DNA from: Amborella trichopoda | Lineage: Eukaryota; Streptophyta; Magnoliopsida; Amborellales; Amborellaceae | DNA: 64,000 bases | Direction: 5' to 3' | Assembly (NCBI RefSeq): GCF_000471905.2 | Contig: NW_006498102.1 | Coordinates: 464,981 to 528,980, forward strand | Part shown: positions 21,441-32,740 of the stretch, piece after piece | How positions within the stretch are numbered: position 1 is the first letter of the stretch | How the letters are laid out: each line of letters opens with the position of its first letter | Notes under the pieces: generated by a model | Told to the model about the DNA's origin: nothing | Databases searched by the model: none | What the model saw: the letters and a program-made list of their open reading frames with translations, nothing else | Translations under genes and position numbers: made by a program

Positions 21441-22560
21441 TTACGGGTAGTGTTTTATGAGATATATTGCATTAATGGGGTCGTTGTGTTCATACCCCTC
21501 CTGATTTTTTATTTTATAGGACTTGCATGCATGCACTCGGGTTACCACGATTGAGCCCTCCCAATTAAGTTTGAATATTCCCAATGGGTGTGGATTTGCA
21601 GGAGTGTGAAAGATCTTCTTAAGTACCATGTTTCCTTCTTTGAATTGCCGGCGAACAAATTTTCTTTGGTATGCTCTTTCGATCCTACGATAGTAAGCTA
21701 CGATGTTTTGTGTTGCTCGTAATCGTTTTTCATCCAAAGTATCTAGGGTAGCAACTAGTGCTTCGATTCTTTATTCCCCATCTAAATCATTATGAATGAG
21801 CATTTGGAGAGACCTTATCTCAACTTCAATGGGTAGCACAACCTCCATACCATACATTAATGAGTATGGGGTCATGCCAGTAGGAGTCTTCTCATTTGTT
21901 CGATAGGCCCATAGCGTGTAATTAAGCTTTTCATGCTAATCTTTGTCACATTTTATTATTTTGTCCATAATTCTGAGAAGTCCTTTATTTATGGCCTCTG
22001 CTTGTCCGTTTCCTTGAGGGTAGTAGGGTGTAGAGAATTTATGCGTTATCCCAAACTTTTTGCACTCCCTAGTGACCCTTTCATTTGTTAAGTAGGTTCC
22101 ATTGTCTGTAATGATTAACTCGGGAACGCCAAATCTAAATACAATATTGTTCTTTATGAAACAAACAACATGCTGACCTTCAATTTTGACAAATGATGTG
22201 GCCTCTACTCATTTTGTGAAGTTTTATATAGCCGTTAGTATGCAACAATGGTCATTCGAGGCTTTTGGTGAAATCATTCCGTTGGATATCAAGACCCCAC
22301 ATGACAAAAGGCCACAGGGGCAGTGTTGAGTTAAGTGGTACTGACGGTGCATGCATGAGGTCTCCATAAAGTTGATATTTTGAACACCTCTTAACGAATT
22401 TCCAACAATCTTCGGCCATAGTAGTTCAATAATAGCCTTGACGCTTAATTTTTTGGGCTGAGGCAACTGCCTCAGTATGGCCTCCTTCATTGTGTAATTT
22501 TGTTAATACTTGGTCGATTTCTGGATGATCGAGGAACCGTAAGATGATGTCGTCAAATGA
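21441..22560 (-). pseudogene. Gypsy integrase remnant
   Basis: Read on the minus strand it starts with the HHCC zinc finger (KLHNEGGH near 22500, then CWKFVKRCSKYQ near 22400) and continues through WPFVMWGLDIQ. It ends with a C-terminal part containing TPTGMTPYSLMYG (about 21885) and YYRRIERAYQRKF. Integrase inserts the element's DNA copy. Several stops and frameshifts break the frame. The last open part is 21441-21737. Confidence 0.85.
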
Positions 22561-22575
22561 TTTCTTGAACAAAGG

Positions 22576-23200
22576 TCATCTCTTATTAGGAAACCCATAA
22601 AAAACCTTTGAAGGACTTCTTTTTCTTTTTTTGGTGGCTCCGTCGGGGTATGACCCATCTTTCAATAGGGACAATACATCATGAAACCATGGTTTTGCTT
22701 TGACTAGCGTATCCGAGGCCATGAATGATAGTTCCTCATCGTTCTTATTTTCTTGCTCTATTTCTTTTTCGATCCTTGGTGGGGAAGGGTCATGCTTGTG
22801 CTTGATGTAAAATGACAACGTGGTGACTTCTAAAGGAATGTCGACCATCGAAGTAAGTGTTGCAAGGGTGTCAACGAACTGATCGTTTCCCCTAGTTACA
22901 TGCTGGAAGGTTATCTGCTTAAAATATTCTATCATCTTTTCCACCTTTTCTTGATAGGGTTTTAATTTTTCTTCTTTGACCTTCCAAAGTCCTTGAACTT
23001 GGTTTATGACAAGCAAGAAGCCACCAATGACTAGAATTTGTGGGATCTTCAGTTCTATGGCATTTTCGACTCTGGCTATCTGGGCCTCATATTAGGCAAT
23101 GTTATTGGTATTAGGGGAAATTCAGTCTGATGGTTGTTGGCACTAAAATTTTCTCGGGTGAGCATAGTATAGTCTTGACACCTGACCCATATTCGTTCTT
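22576..23200 (-). pseudogene. Second (archaeal-type) RNase H of the gypsy element
   Basis: The open part (22576-23016) reads MLVINQVQGLWKVKEEKLKP, then HVTRGNDQFVDTLATLTSM, matching the C-terminal half of the extra RNase H found in Tat retrotransposons. Upstream the frame is broken, but the sequence continues as a weak match to about 23200. The family degrades the RNA strand of RNA-DNA hybrids. The extra copy defines the Tat lineage. Confidence 0.8.
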
Positions 23201-23446
23201 TGCACCGCCGATGTATAGCTCCCACGTTGATTCCTCAATTGTGAAGATGTCCTCATTAGGGAGATCCGTGTGAATGGGAGTGTTATCTGACAGTGCGTAT
23301 CCAGCTAAGTGGTTAGTAATGACTTATCATTTAAACGATTTTTGAGTGACATATTCAATCTGAAACTCAATCAATAACATTCTCCATTTTGCCAAACATT
23401 CGTTAATGACTGGTCTCTCTAATAAGTACTTGAGTGGGTCTATTTT

Positions 23447-23825
23447 TTAGATGAGCTTGACTGTATGAGATAAGACATAATGTCCTAATTTTTGCATAGC
23501 CCACACAAGCGGTAAGCAATGCTTCTCCACGTCCATGTATCTCGTCTCATAGTCGACCATGGTTTTGCTAATATAGTATATGGTTTGTTCTCTTCCATCG
23601 TCATCGTATTGTCTTAACATTGCCCCCATAGTTTTATCTGTCACAGATATATATAGGAACATGAGTTTGTCTGGATTAAGAGGACTAAGGACAGGATGTT
23701 TGATTAGGTACTCATTGATTTAGTCGAACGCCTTTTAGCATTCATTATCCCATATGAATGGGGTATCTTTATTAAGGAGCCTATTGAAGGGTGCGCACTT
23801 GTCTACCAATTGTGAGATAAAATGC
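23447..23825 (-). pseudogene. RT tail and first RNase H of the gypsy element
   Basis: After a short RT thumb remnant (CAPFNRLLNKDTPFIWD, about 23750-23800) it reads MFLYISVTDKTMGAMLRQYD, ISKTMVDYETRY and LPLVWAMQKLGHYVL, the usual RNase H-like segment after RT. The RT palm with the YxDD motif is missing: only a short distance separates this from the protease frame at 23827. Confidence 0.85.
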
Positions 23826-23826
23826 C

Positions 23827-24396
23827 TTATTTGTATGTGACCTTGAAGCCCTCAAATTTTTTTGATGTTTCAGAGAGGGGGCATTTTGGTGATGACCACA
23901 GGATTTTTCCAAGCTCGACTACCACAGCTAGCTTCCCATTATCTACACTAGAGCTTGGAAGAGAAGAAAGTTCAACACATACCTTAGCGACATCGTTCTT
24001 GGTTGGAAATTTGAGGCATTGATGAAGCGTACAGGCTATCATAAGATTCTTGTGCAGCCACGGCGCTCCTAGTAGCATGTTGAATGAGGGTTTTATGTTA
24101 AAGACATAAAATTTTATCACTTGGACGACGGGGCCGATCTTGAGTGTAAGTGGCAATATGCCTTCAATTTGTCTCTTTGTCCCATTGTACTCAGCAATAT
24201 TGAGCTGACATGACTCGAAATCATCAGAGCTCTTGCCTATCTGTTTCACTGTTTTCATAGGGCATATGTTTACGGATGCCTCGTTGTCAACGAGCACCCT
24301 CCGTATCTCATATCCTTGCATGAAAGCGGTGATGTGCAATGGTTGGACGTGAAAGTAGTTAGACGTGAAAGAGGTTAAAGCTGGCTGGGATGTCAT
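23827..24396 (-). pseudogene. Gypsy aspartic protease remnant
   Basis: 190 codons with RRVLVDNEASVNICP, which corresponds to the retropepsin active-site region; here the usual DxGAS reads DNEAS, so the glycine is replaced. A later FNMLLGAPWLH matches the family's second conserved segment. The frame is open but lacks its partner domains, and the protein is presumably inactive. Confidence 0.8.
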
Positions 24397-25200
24397 CGTC
24401 CGTGAACAACATCGACGATAGTGTTGTCAACTGGTTGATCATCCCACTCAACTCTTCTGGTTGGATGTTGCTTGGGATGTGCGTCTTGGCGATGACCTTC
24501 TCGATTTAGACCTATGTGTTGGTGAGCAGCTTCAAGATGGATATCTCTGCCTGGATCTTCCCAAGGTCAGCTGGTAGATCGTAGGAAGTTGCAGATCTTT
24601 GGTATTCTCTGTGTGGTTCATGATCTGCGATCTCTGTTGGTTGTTTGGACTTAGAGGTTATTCCCATTCTTTCTTCGAGGGTATCGGTCATCAGTTGGTT
24701 GGATTTAAAGATTCGTCCTCATCGAGTTAAGGAATTGACCTCACCAACTTGAAGCTCGATAGCGGTTGCCCTAACCAGCGTAATGGGAAACTTTGGGGCG
24801 TTGGCCCCTTGATTGGAGGATGATCTCTTCTCATTGATCAGGACCACAATGATTTCTAACATATCATCCTCGTCCACTTTTGTGGGTCATCAAGGTTTTT
24901 GAGGTGAAGGATTCCCTTTTAGAAGACCCAATAGGTCACCTTGAGGTTCATGGAGGTGGTGACCACAAGGGAATATAAATTGAGCTAGGTCTTCTTCTTC
25001 GTCTCTATTCTCGATCATGTCAATGAAAACGTTAGGTTTTGGGTTATCCTGAGTTTTCGTCCTCCCTACCATTATGGTCGTATGTTTTGGAAGAGGGTTT
25101 GTGGAGATACCCATTTTATTATTAGGCTCTTCAACAAGCATATTTTTTGATGGGATAATGATGTCCCCTCTATCGATCAATCCTTGAATAACCCATGCAA
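24397..25200 (-). pseudogene. Gypsy gag C-terminal remnant
   Basis: The open part (24890-25180) includes LVEEPNNKMGISTNPLPKH, the segment just upstream of protease in Tat elements. 24397-24889 is a broken continuation. The rest of gag is absent: only about 630 bases separate this from the 5' LTR. Confidence 0.65.
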
Positions 25201-25214
25201 TTTTTGAAAAATAA

Positions 25215-25510
25215 GTGGGTTTAAAAAAAAAAAACTTTTTTCTTTCTCTCTTCCATGCCCTGAAACTCTATCTCTTCACGATCTTCTCTCCCTATTTTCT
25301 CGTAATCTCCTTTTCCTATTTCTTCTCCCTATTTTCTCTAAATGTTATTTTCCTATTTCTTCTCTCTATTTTCTCTCAATCTCCCTTCCCTGTTTCTCTT
25401 AATCTCCTTCCTATTTCTTCTCCCTATTTTCTCTCAATATCCCTTCCCTATTTTCTCTCAATCTCCATCCTATATCTTCTTCGTATTTTCTCTCATCTAT
25501 AGGAGCCTCC
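25215..25510. repeat. CT-rich minisatellite
   Basis: Repeats of TATTTTCTCTCAATCTCC and TTCCTATTTCTTCTCC, unit about 35 bases, about seven copies. It lies where the gag start would be. The Phe/Leu/Ser frames are by-products. Confidence 0.75.
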
Positions 25511-25735
25511 ATATCTCTCCCTTGCACATGATATCCTAAGAAAGAAACAGGATAATATCTTTTTAAGAAACCTCACGCTACTGCTAATTCACCATACTAT
25601 TGTGATAACCTAAAAAAGAAACAAGATAAGTCTCTATCTTATCTTGACCTATTTAGAGCATCCTAAAAAAAAACGTGCTCTATTGTGAAAATGCAACAGG
25701 ATCGAAACATTGTCATTAAGGATATCAAACCCAAA

Positions 25736-25796
25736 TTATTATTATTAGTAGTATTATTGTTGTTGTTGTTGCTATTATTATTACTAGTATTATTAA
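25736..25796. repeat. ATT/TTG microsatellite
   Basis: A run of ATT triplets and a TTG run between the gypsy internal region and its 5' LTR. Confidence 0.8.
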
Positions 25797-25830
25797 CAAG
25801 ATACGATGGAGGTGAAGAAGAAAATAAAAG

Positions 25831-26710
25831 TGAGAAGCACCAAATTATGGAAAAGAAAAAGATCCCTCAGATCCGGTACCATAAATTGTTTTTTTTAAGG
25901 AGTGATAAAGAGTGGGACAATCGAATTCTGATATGAGGCCAGAACTACTCAAAAGTGAGCAGATCTGCTATCAGATCAGTGGAAGAGCTAGCATTGATTC
26001 GAAATACGAAATACGAAATACAATATAAAATGATATTAAACTAATTTAATTCTAATAAAATAAACAAAATGAAAATACACACGGGAAATAGTAAAAATGT
26101 ACCAGATCGGGCCAATTGGTCTGGGGCTCCCGAGGCTTTGAGGCCTAGTCTGTATCAATATCGGCCGGGTTTTACACGGTGCGTCCTATTGTTTCTTTTC
26201 ACTTTTTTTACCAGGCCTTGGCTTGGTTGAATGAATATCTTAATCTAAAGGCCGCAAGTGATCTAAAACTAGTGTTTTCTTAGGTCTAGGTTTCTCAGAC
26301 CTCATAATCTCTCAGTTTTCTCTCGGCTCTCTCTCTCTCTCAGATTTCCTAGCCTTCTCTCTCTCTCTCTCTCAGATTTCCTATCCCAGCCCTAAAAGAA
26401 GCACGTTAGTGTCTTTTTATAGACCTAAAAGGGGTGTAGAATGGATAACTACTAAAACTACAAGATTTGCTAGGTGTAGAATGGATAACTACTAAAAACA
26501 TGGGTGTAGAATTGATAACTACTAAAAACTTGTGTATAGAATAGATAACTACTAAAAATAAGGGTATAGAATAGATAGCTACCAAAAACTACAAGATTTA
26601 CTAAGATACTAGATCATAGGATGGGAACATGGATTATGGTGGTCTATGGTTTAAGGGGTCTATTGACATAGTGTGGTCCTATAGGTTCAGAAAAACCATG
26701 GAAGTTACCA
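25831..26710 (-). repeat. Gypsy 5' LTR
   Basis: Partner of 18416-19339, alike from AAGATCCCTCAGATCCGG (25858) to TAGGTTCAGAAAAACCATGG. The outer edge at 26710 fits where the copia LTR resumes. It includes two CT dinucleotide runs (26322-26341 and 26354-26374) absent from the other LTR. The inner edge is uncertain, and no primer-binding site is recognisable there. Confidence 0.8.
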
Positions 26711-27121
26711 GTATCAAAATGGGGTTTCTATAAAAAGAAAAAACTAAGAGAGACATAAATCTAGACAGGGAGAAAGCGGTTGAGAGAGAGAAAAAACCTC
26801 TGAGAAGGAAAAACCTATAGAGAGAAAATGTCTAGAAGAAATTAGAGAGAGCCCAAGAAAGTTTGTATCTTGAAAGAACATTGTAACTATTATTTTAATA
26901 GTGGATATGTTTCTTTCTTCTGTGGATGCAGCCTGAAAAAGTGAAGCACATAATCTCGATTCGAGTAAGTTATTTTTATTTTCTTTATTACATGTTTTTC
27001 CACTCATACACACACACACACACATACATACATCATTTTTGATGTATTTGATGTCTCATAAATTTGGGTTGATGCGTACATCCACATTTGTGAGAGAGGG
27101 CTCGACAAGATGAGCCCAACA
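26711..27121 (+). repeat. Copia 5' LTR, second part
   Basis: Matches the 3' LTR from about 30985 to 31371: GTCTAGAAGAAATTAGAGAG, TTATTTTAATAGTGGAT, TTTTCCACTCATACACAC and the shared end TGAGCCCAACA. An AC microsatellite lies at 27007-27024. Confidence 0.88.
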
Positions 27122-27123
27122 AG

Positions 27124-27135
27124 TGGTATCAAAGC
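27124..27135 (+). other. Copia primer-binding site (initiator Met tRNA)
   Basis: TGGTATCAAAGC lies two bases after the LTR end. The plant copia norm, TGGTATCAGAGC, is complementary to the 3' end of initiator methionine tRNA; there is one difference. It fixes the orientation and the 3' edge of the LTR. Confidence 0.88.
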
Positions 27136-27367
27136 ATGTTTCTCTTGATTCGGATACACCGCTCAATCCTCCTTATCACCATTTGCCTGTGTAGCGAGCC
27201 TAGCAGTTGTATGATGAACCAAAAAGAAAACTTCCTCGCAGGCTGACACTTGTTTATTGTCGAACGGAGTGTTTTGGGACACATCGTCAATTGGAGATGG
27301 TTGGTGAGTGGCCACTGTGCAAAGATGGTTTTGACTGACATATCGTCAGTTACTACCTTGATCAACA

Positions 27368-27598
27368 ATGAATCACTTTAACTATCGGTGTCTCACATTG
27401 ACTGACGGTGACACCCTGGCAGTTGGTGAGTGCTTGACCGTCGACGGATACTTGATTGCTAATGAATTGACAGACAACAAATCTTTGACAGACGACAGAT
27501 CCTTGACTGCCGACAGATTATTTGTAGACGACATATCATTGACTACCGACGAATCCTTGACCGATGGTAGGAGCTTGACAGACGATGAATCTCCCTAA
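27368..27598 (+). repeat. 18-bp coding-phase repeat in the copia leader
   Basis: The open frame consists of hexapeptides close to SLTDDR (SLTDDR, SLTADR, SLTTDE, SLTDGR, SLTDDE), about eleven copies, preceded by weaker copies back to about 27240. At DNA level the unit is about 18 bases (GACGACAGATCCTTGACT). It sits between the primer site and gag. I know of no function. Confidence 0.7.
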
Positions 27599-27599
27599 G

Positions 27600-28440
27600 C
27601 ATCGGTGAATAGAAGAGATGGGTGTGAAAGACAGTATGTGGATTAAAATGCATTCCAGTATCAAGAGTAAGATGACATCGCTCAACGAGAATAACTGGAT
27701 CATCGAGAAGCTAAAGATGGAAGATCTATTATACTGTAGCGACTTGTACATACCTATTGAAGGGGTAGATATAGGCCCAAAAGTATGACAGATGATGAGT
27801 TGAAGAGACGGGATCGAAAGGCTCTCGGAACCTTTTGACAATGGTGGGAAAAAAATATATTCCACCATGTATCGACATAGACATCCGCCAAGTCATTGTG
27901 GGATAAACTACTTGACTTGTATGAGAGAAAGATCGTTAGAAATAAGGTGCTCTTGATCCAAAAATGTGTGAACATGAAGTTTAGGGATGGGGGTTCCGTT
28001 GCAAACCACCTAAATGAGGTGCAAGGCATTGTTAACTAACTTTAAACAATGAAGTTATTCATGAAAGATGAGCTACAAGCATTATTTTTGCTCGGTTCAT
28101 TGCCGGCAGTTTGGAGACCCTGATAGTCCACATGAGTAACTCAGCACTTATGAGTAAAGTCACTAGCAGCCTACTAAATGACAAGAAGAGAAGAAGATCC
28201 TTTGATACATCGAACTCGTAAGCTCTTATCACAAATCGAGGAAAGTCTGGAAATGGAGACCAAAACCTATCAAACCAATCTAATGATAAAGTTAGATCGA
28301 AGACGAGAAAATGGATCACATGTTTTCATTGTGAAAATGAAGGGCACATCAAGAAAGAGTGCCGGAAGCTCAAGAAAGATCATAATGAGGACAATGCGAA
28401 GATTGATGGCAGGGAAACCATTGTAGTGACTATAGATGTT
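27600..28440 (+). pseudogene. Copia gag remnant with CCHC zinc knuckle
   Basis: Gag packages the element's RNA. The sequence drifts between frames but ends in a complete nucleocapsid knuckle, CFHCENEGHIKKEC (28321-28362, Cx2Cx4Hx4C), followed by a basic RKLKKDH. Upstream stops and frameshifts prevent translation of the whole. Confidence 0.75.
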
Positions 28441-30150
28441 GGTATGGTAAAAAACCGTGGTGCATCTATATTGCATCAGGTTCATGCAACTCGGATTGGG
28501 TTGTAGATATCGAAGCATCATTTCATGTTACCCCACATAGATGTTATTTTGCTTCTTATAAAGCGGGAATTTTCGCTTTATAAAGATGGGGAACAACGGT
28601 TCCTCAAAGATTGTGGGTAAGGGAGATGTACACATCAAGAATGATGTTAGGATGAAGCTTATGCTAAACGACGTCAAACGTTTACCAGATACCTGTTTGA
28701 ACCTCATCTCAAGAGGATGTTTAAATGATGAAGCGTACCACTCAGTGTTCGGGAAGGGTATTATTCACTCTACAGAACACAAGTGCAAGTCTCCAATAGA
28801 AAAGTTAATGCCGCTATGGAAGAACCTTCAGTAGACCTGTGGCACAGGTGTCTTGGCCACATGAGTGAAAAAGAAATGTAAATCTTAACAAAGAAGCAGA
28901 TTCTTTTCAGTGTCAAGAATGCATCTCTAACTCCATGTGACCACTGTTTACTAGGCAAACAACATAGAGTCTCTTTCTGTAGTAAGCGCTTCAAAGATAT
29001 GAAAATCCTAAATCTAGTATTTTCAGATGTATGTACTCCCATGGATGTCAAGTCGCTTGGTGGAATATCATATTTTTTCACCTTCATCGATGATGCTTAA
29101 ATAAAGGTGTTTAATGAAATCGAAAGATCTGGTGTTTGAGATCTTTCAGAATTTTCATGCTAAGGTGAAAAGGAAGACGTGCAAGCTGTTAAAATGTCTC
29201 GGTTAAGACAATGAGGGAGAATACATCTCGAATGTTTTCAAAAGCTACTATGTCAAGCGTGATGTAAGACACGAAAATATAGTGTTATATACCCCCCAAC
29301 ATAATGGTGTAACAGAGAGAAGGAATCACACAATTATGAAAAGAGTTAAGAGCATGCTATCCAATGCCAAGTTAGCAAAGCCGTATTAGGCAGAAGCATA
29401 TCTCACAGCATACTACCTAATAAATAAATCCTCATCATTTCCTCTGGATAGTGAGATCCCAGAGAGAGTTTGGACCAAACAAGATATATTTTATTCACAC
29501 TTGAGGGTATTCGGGTGCAAGGCATTAGTGCACGTGCCCAAAGAATAAAGATTCAAGTTGGATGAGAAAACAATCATATGCATCTCCCTACGTTACTCAG
29601 TTGAAGAGTTCAACTCTAGGCAATGGTGAAAACAAGAAGGTGATCAAGAGTAAAGATGTTGTCTTTCAAGAAACCTTACTATTGAAGATGTGAAGAAATA
29701 AGGAAAGCCACAAATCTTCAATGGTTCAAAATTGTTCATAATTCCTTCCATCGTTGTACATAAAGATAGGGAAGAAGTGGAACAAAAGGATATGTCCCAA
29801 GAATCTGACATACCCGTTCTGGGTGATGTGGAACCTTCAAGAAGTGCTACATACAGTTGAATTGAGACGGTCCTCTAGTGGACATAAACCCTCTACCAGA
29901 TACCCCGCATTAGAGTATGTCTTATACACTAAAAGGGGTGGACCAGAAACCTACCAAGAAGTCCAAGTCGCCAAACACAAAGAGGTGAGCTATGCAAGAC
30001 AAGAAAAATCCTTGCAAAAGAATCATACATGTGACCTCATAAAATTGCCTAAAGGCAAGACAAACAGGAATTACGTGTTAGGCAGAGCCCTTCAACGAAA
30101 AGAAGAAGGAAGAGGTTTACGAGTCAGTCGTAAGGAGTTTGATGTACATC
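28441..30150 (+). pseudogene. Copia protease-integrase remnant and RT start
   Basis: The protease segment reads WVVDIEASFHVTP (28497-28535), where the active-site triad is altered (DSGAS expected). The integrase zinc finger follows (LWHRCLGHMSE, then CDHCLLGKQHRVSF, 28837-28980), then core segments (FSDVCTPMDV, YTPQHNGVTERRNHTI, HLRVFGCKALVHVP, to 29545). The RT opening DLIKLPKGKT (about 30034-30063) is the last part before a deletion. Several stops occur. Confidence 0.85.
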
Positions 30151-30440
30151 ATGGTGTGTATGATGTCATATATCGTACCTATGCAGTTGGCGTGATGAGT
30201 AGATTAAATGCTAATATAAGCAAGGTAAATTGGAGAATAATCAATTGAATATTCAAATATCGCAGAGGAACATCCAAATTGTGTTTGAACTTTAGATGAC
30301 GAAAACATGAGATACACTCATACACAAATGAAGACATGGTTGGAGAACTAGACTCCAAGAAGTTAATCGCGAGATACCTACTTACTTTTGCAGGGGGAGC
30401 AAGCTGCAGAAGAGTGAGAAACTGTTGCAACTAGGGAAAA
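30150..30440 (+). pseudogene. Copia RNase H remnant after RT deletion
   Basis: After the RT opening the sequence jumps to AVGVMSRLNANISK, YRRGTSKLCLNF (with frame changes) and YLLTFAGGA, the junction of RT and RNase H in copia elements. The RT palm with YVDD is absent between about 30070 and 30150. Confidence 0.8.
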
Positions 30441-30596
30441 TCCATACTGGCAGGAGAGTACGCTAAATATAATGACGAAGACATTGACAAGAAACAGGTA
30501 AAAGTCATGCAAAAGTATGGTGGACATGTGTGTTGTTTGAGCACCTAGTTGATCTACAAAGGAGAACCTCCCCATGGGATAGGAGGGAGAGATAGT

Positions 30597-31371
30597 TGTG
30601 TATCATGTTGTTTAGTGGGAACGGCACCACTGAAAGTTGCTTAACTAGGACGGGTAATTACGAAATGTTAAAAAGGGATGACTTGTTAACCAAGTCATTA
30701 TCGCATAAAAATGGGAAGCCGAAGAGATTTTCTCTTATCTCTTAATTGAAAAGAGATAGAGATGAGCCATCTTTTAGGAGGTCGGTCAAAGGATACTCAT
30801 CCCATTGGTCCCATATAAAACCTAAAATGTGAGGGTCTATGTTCTTTTTTAGCTTTTTGTGTTCCTCTCGTAAACGTGAGCTTCTTCTTGATGTATTAAA
30901 AAAATATAAAGAGCTTTATGTTAGATAAAAGAAGAAGAAGAGAGAGAGAAGCTTGTTAAAGAGAGAAAGAGTGTTTATGTGGGTATCATAGTGTTTCTTA
31001 GAGAGAAAAACCTAGGAGAAATTTAAGCAGAGAGAAAGCTTGAGAGAGAGCAAGAACCTCAAAAAGGGAAAAACATAAAGAGAGAAAGCATCTAGAAGAA
31101 ATTAGAGAGATTCCAATAAAGTTTGTTCTTTGGAAGAACGTTGTAATTATTATTTTAATAGTAGATCTATCTCTTTTTTCAGTGGCCGTAGTTTGAAAAT
31201 GTGGACCATATAAATTTCGATGCCAAAAAGTTATTTTTATTTCTTTTATTACATTTTTTCCCACTCATGCAGACACACATCATTTTTGGTGTATTTGGTG
31301 TCACATAAATCTCGTTTCTGCTAACATGCATCTGCATTCGTGTGAGAGGGTTCGACAGGGTGAGCCCAACA
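30597..31371 (+). repeat. Copia 3' LTR
   Basis: 775 bp, beginning TGTGTATCATG after the purine tract GGGATAGGAGGGAGAGA (30576-30592) and ending GAGCCCAACA. Uninterrupted, so it supplies the empty sites for both elements nested in the 5' LTR. Confidence 0.88.
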
Positions 31372-31914
31372 ATAAGGAGAAAATAATTACTCTTAGTAAA
31401 AGGAAGTCATAACTACTCCTAGCCACTAGATATCAAACTGTATGACTAGGGATATGTCGTGAAGCTTGAGAACTTTCGGATTTTGAGGCCATTAAGTATA
31501 AACTCTTACAACCATTTAATTTGAAAAATGATGGACAAGAGTGATTGTGACCTCTTTGATAGACAGAACTCCGGAAGAATATTTGTTCAGGACGACACCA
31601 AAAGCATTGAGAGATAAAATTTGATAGTGGGCTCACTAAGGCGCTTTCCTTTAAATGATCTCGTGTGATTCATAGTTGTGCTCGTATTGCCCATGAAATT
31701 GGGTCTCATGTAGTTTTATAATTGTGCATGTATTGGCGCTGATGTATTTTAACCCAAATTGCATTGTTACAGCAACACTCCGGGAGCTGGGGTGGATAAG
31801 TGTGGAAATATGTTGATACATTTCAACATGACTCGGAGCTAGTTTACATACCAACATGTTTGGGAGTGACACGTATGACCACGTAAACACATGAAAAGCA
31901 TTGTTTTGTAAAAC

Positions 31915-32740
31915 CGCCCGATCTAACCGTTAACCACCCGGTTAGATTCCAACCGGCAGGTGGCCGGTTTCAGTTTTAGGTGGTTAGGATGATCAACCAG
32001 TATTTTAAATAAAAAATAAAAAATATATATACATTCTCAAAAATAAAAAATTTGATTTGTAATGCATTTTTAAATATTCCTTACATTATGGTAAAGATTA
32101 AAAATTGTTTTGATCATTAATACTCACTTTTATATTTTCCTATCTTTTTTTGAAAATTTAAAAAATAGCCATTGGAAAATATAAAATGGGTTAAAATTTA
32201 TTTATTTTCATTAATTTTCAACTTCATTTGAATGTGCTTTGTTTTAATCATTCTTTATATGTTTTTCATATTTTTAGTAGATTTGTTTTGTATTTTTATA
32301 TTTTTTTCAACACTTTTTTGACCACCCGGCAATTGCCCGGTTAGAGCGTTTGAATCGGTCGGTTTACCAGTTAGGACGGTTAAAGCGCTTCCAGGCCCAT
32401 GCTCGGTTAATCGCTCCTATTCGATTTTGATCGGTTTACCGGTTAGGCCGGTTAAACCGCTTCCAGGCCCATGCCCGGTTAATCGTTCCCCGGTTAGAGC
32501 GTTTGAATCATCCGGTTTACCGGTTAGGCAGGTTAAACCGCTTCCAGGTCCATGCTCGGTTAATCGTTCCGAATCGATTTCAACCGGTTTACCAGTTAGG
32601 CTGGTTAAACCGCTTCAAGGTCCATGCCGGTTAATCGTTCCGATTCGATTTCAGCCGGTTTGCCTGTTAGGCCGGTTAAACATCTTCCATGCCCATGCCC
32701 AGTTAATCGTTCTGGTTCGATTTTACGAACACCGGTAAAA
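31915..32740. repeat. ACCGGTT-rich element with 70-bp minisatellite
   Basis: Opens CCGCCCGATCTAACCGTTAA, has an AT-rich middle and ends in about five copies of a 60-75 base unit (GGTTTACCGGTTAGGCCGG, TTAAACCGCTTCCAGG, CCCATGCCCGGTTAATCG) at 32350-32720. A related element with a single such unit lies at 45710-46620. The frame at 32427-32738 is a by-product of the repeat. Confidence 0.7.

Larger units (their letters stand above)
18416..26710 (-). mobile_element. Ty3/gypsy Tat-lineage retrotransposon, internally deleted
   Basis: Bounded by directly repeated LTRs (18416-19339 and about 25831-26710). Read on the minus strand, the remnants run gag tail, protease, a small part of RT, RNase H, a second RNase H and integrase. 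The second RNase H before integrase is the mark of the Tat lineage. All parts carry stops or frameshifts. Most of gag and nearly all of the RT domain are absent. It interrupts the 5' LTR of the copia element. Confidence 0.88.
17609..31371 (+). mobile_element. Ty1/copia retrotransposon, inactivated and nested
   Basis: A copia element on the plus strand with a split 5' LTR (17609-18415 and 26711-27121), an initiator-Met-tRNA primer site at 27124, decayed gag-pol to about 30540, and a 3' LTR at 30597-31371. Inside the 5' LTR lie a family A MITE and an 8.3-kb gypsy element. Without these the element is about 5.1 kb, a normal copia size even though part of pol is missing. It inserted in large-repeat unit 2. 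Confidence 0.85.
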
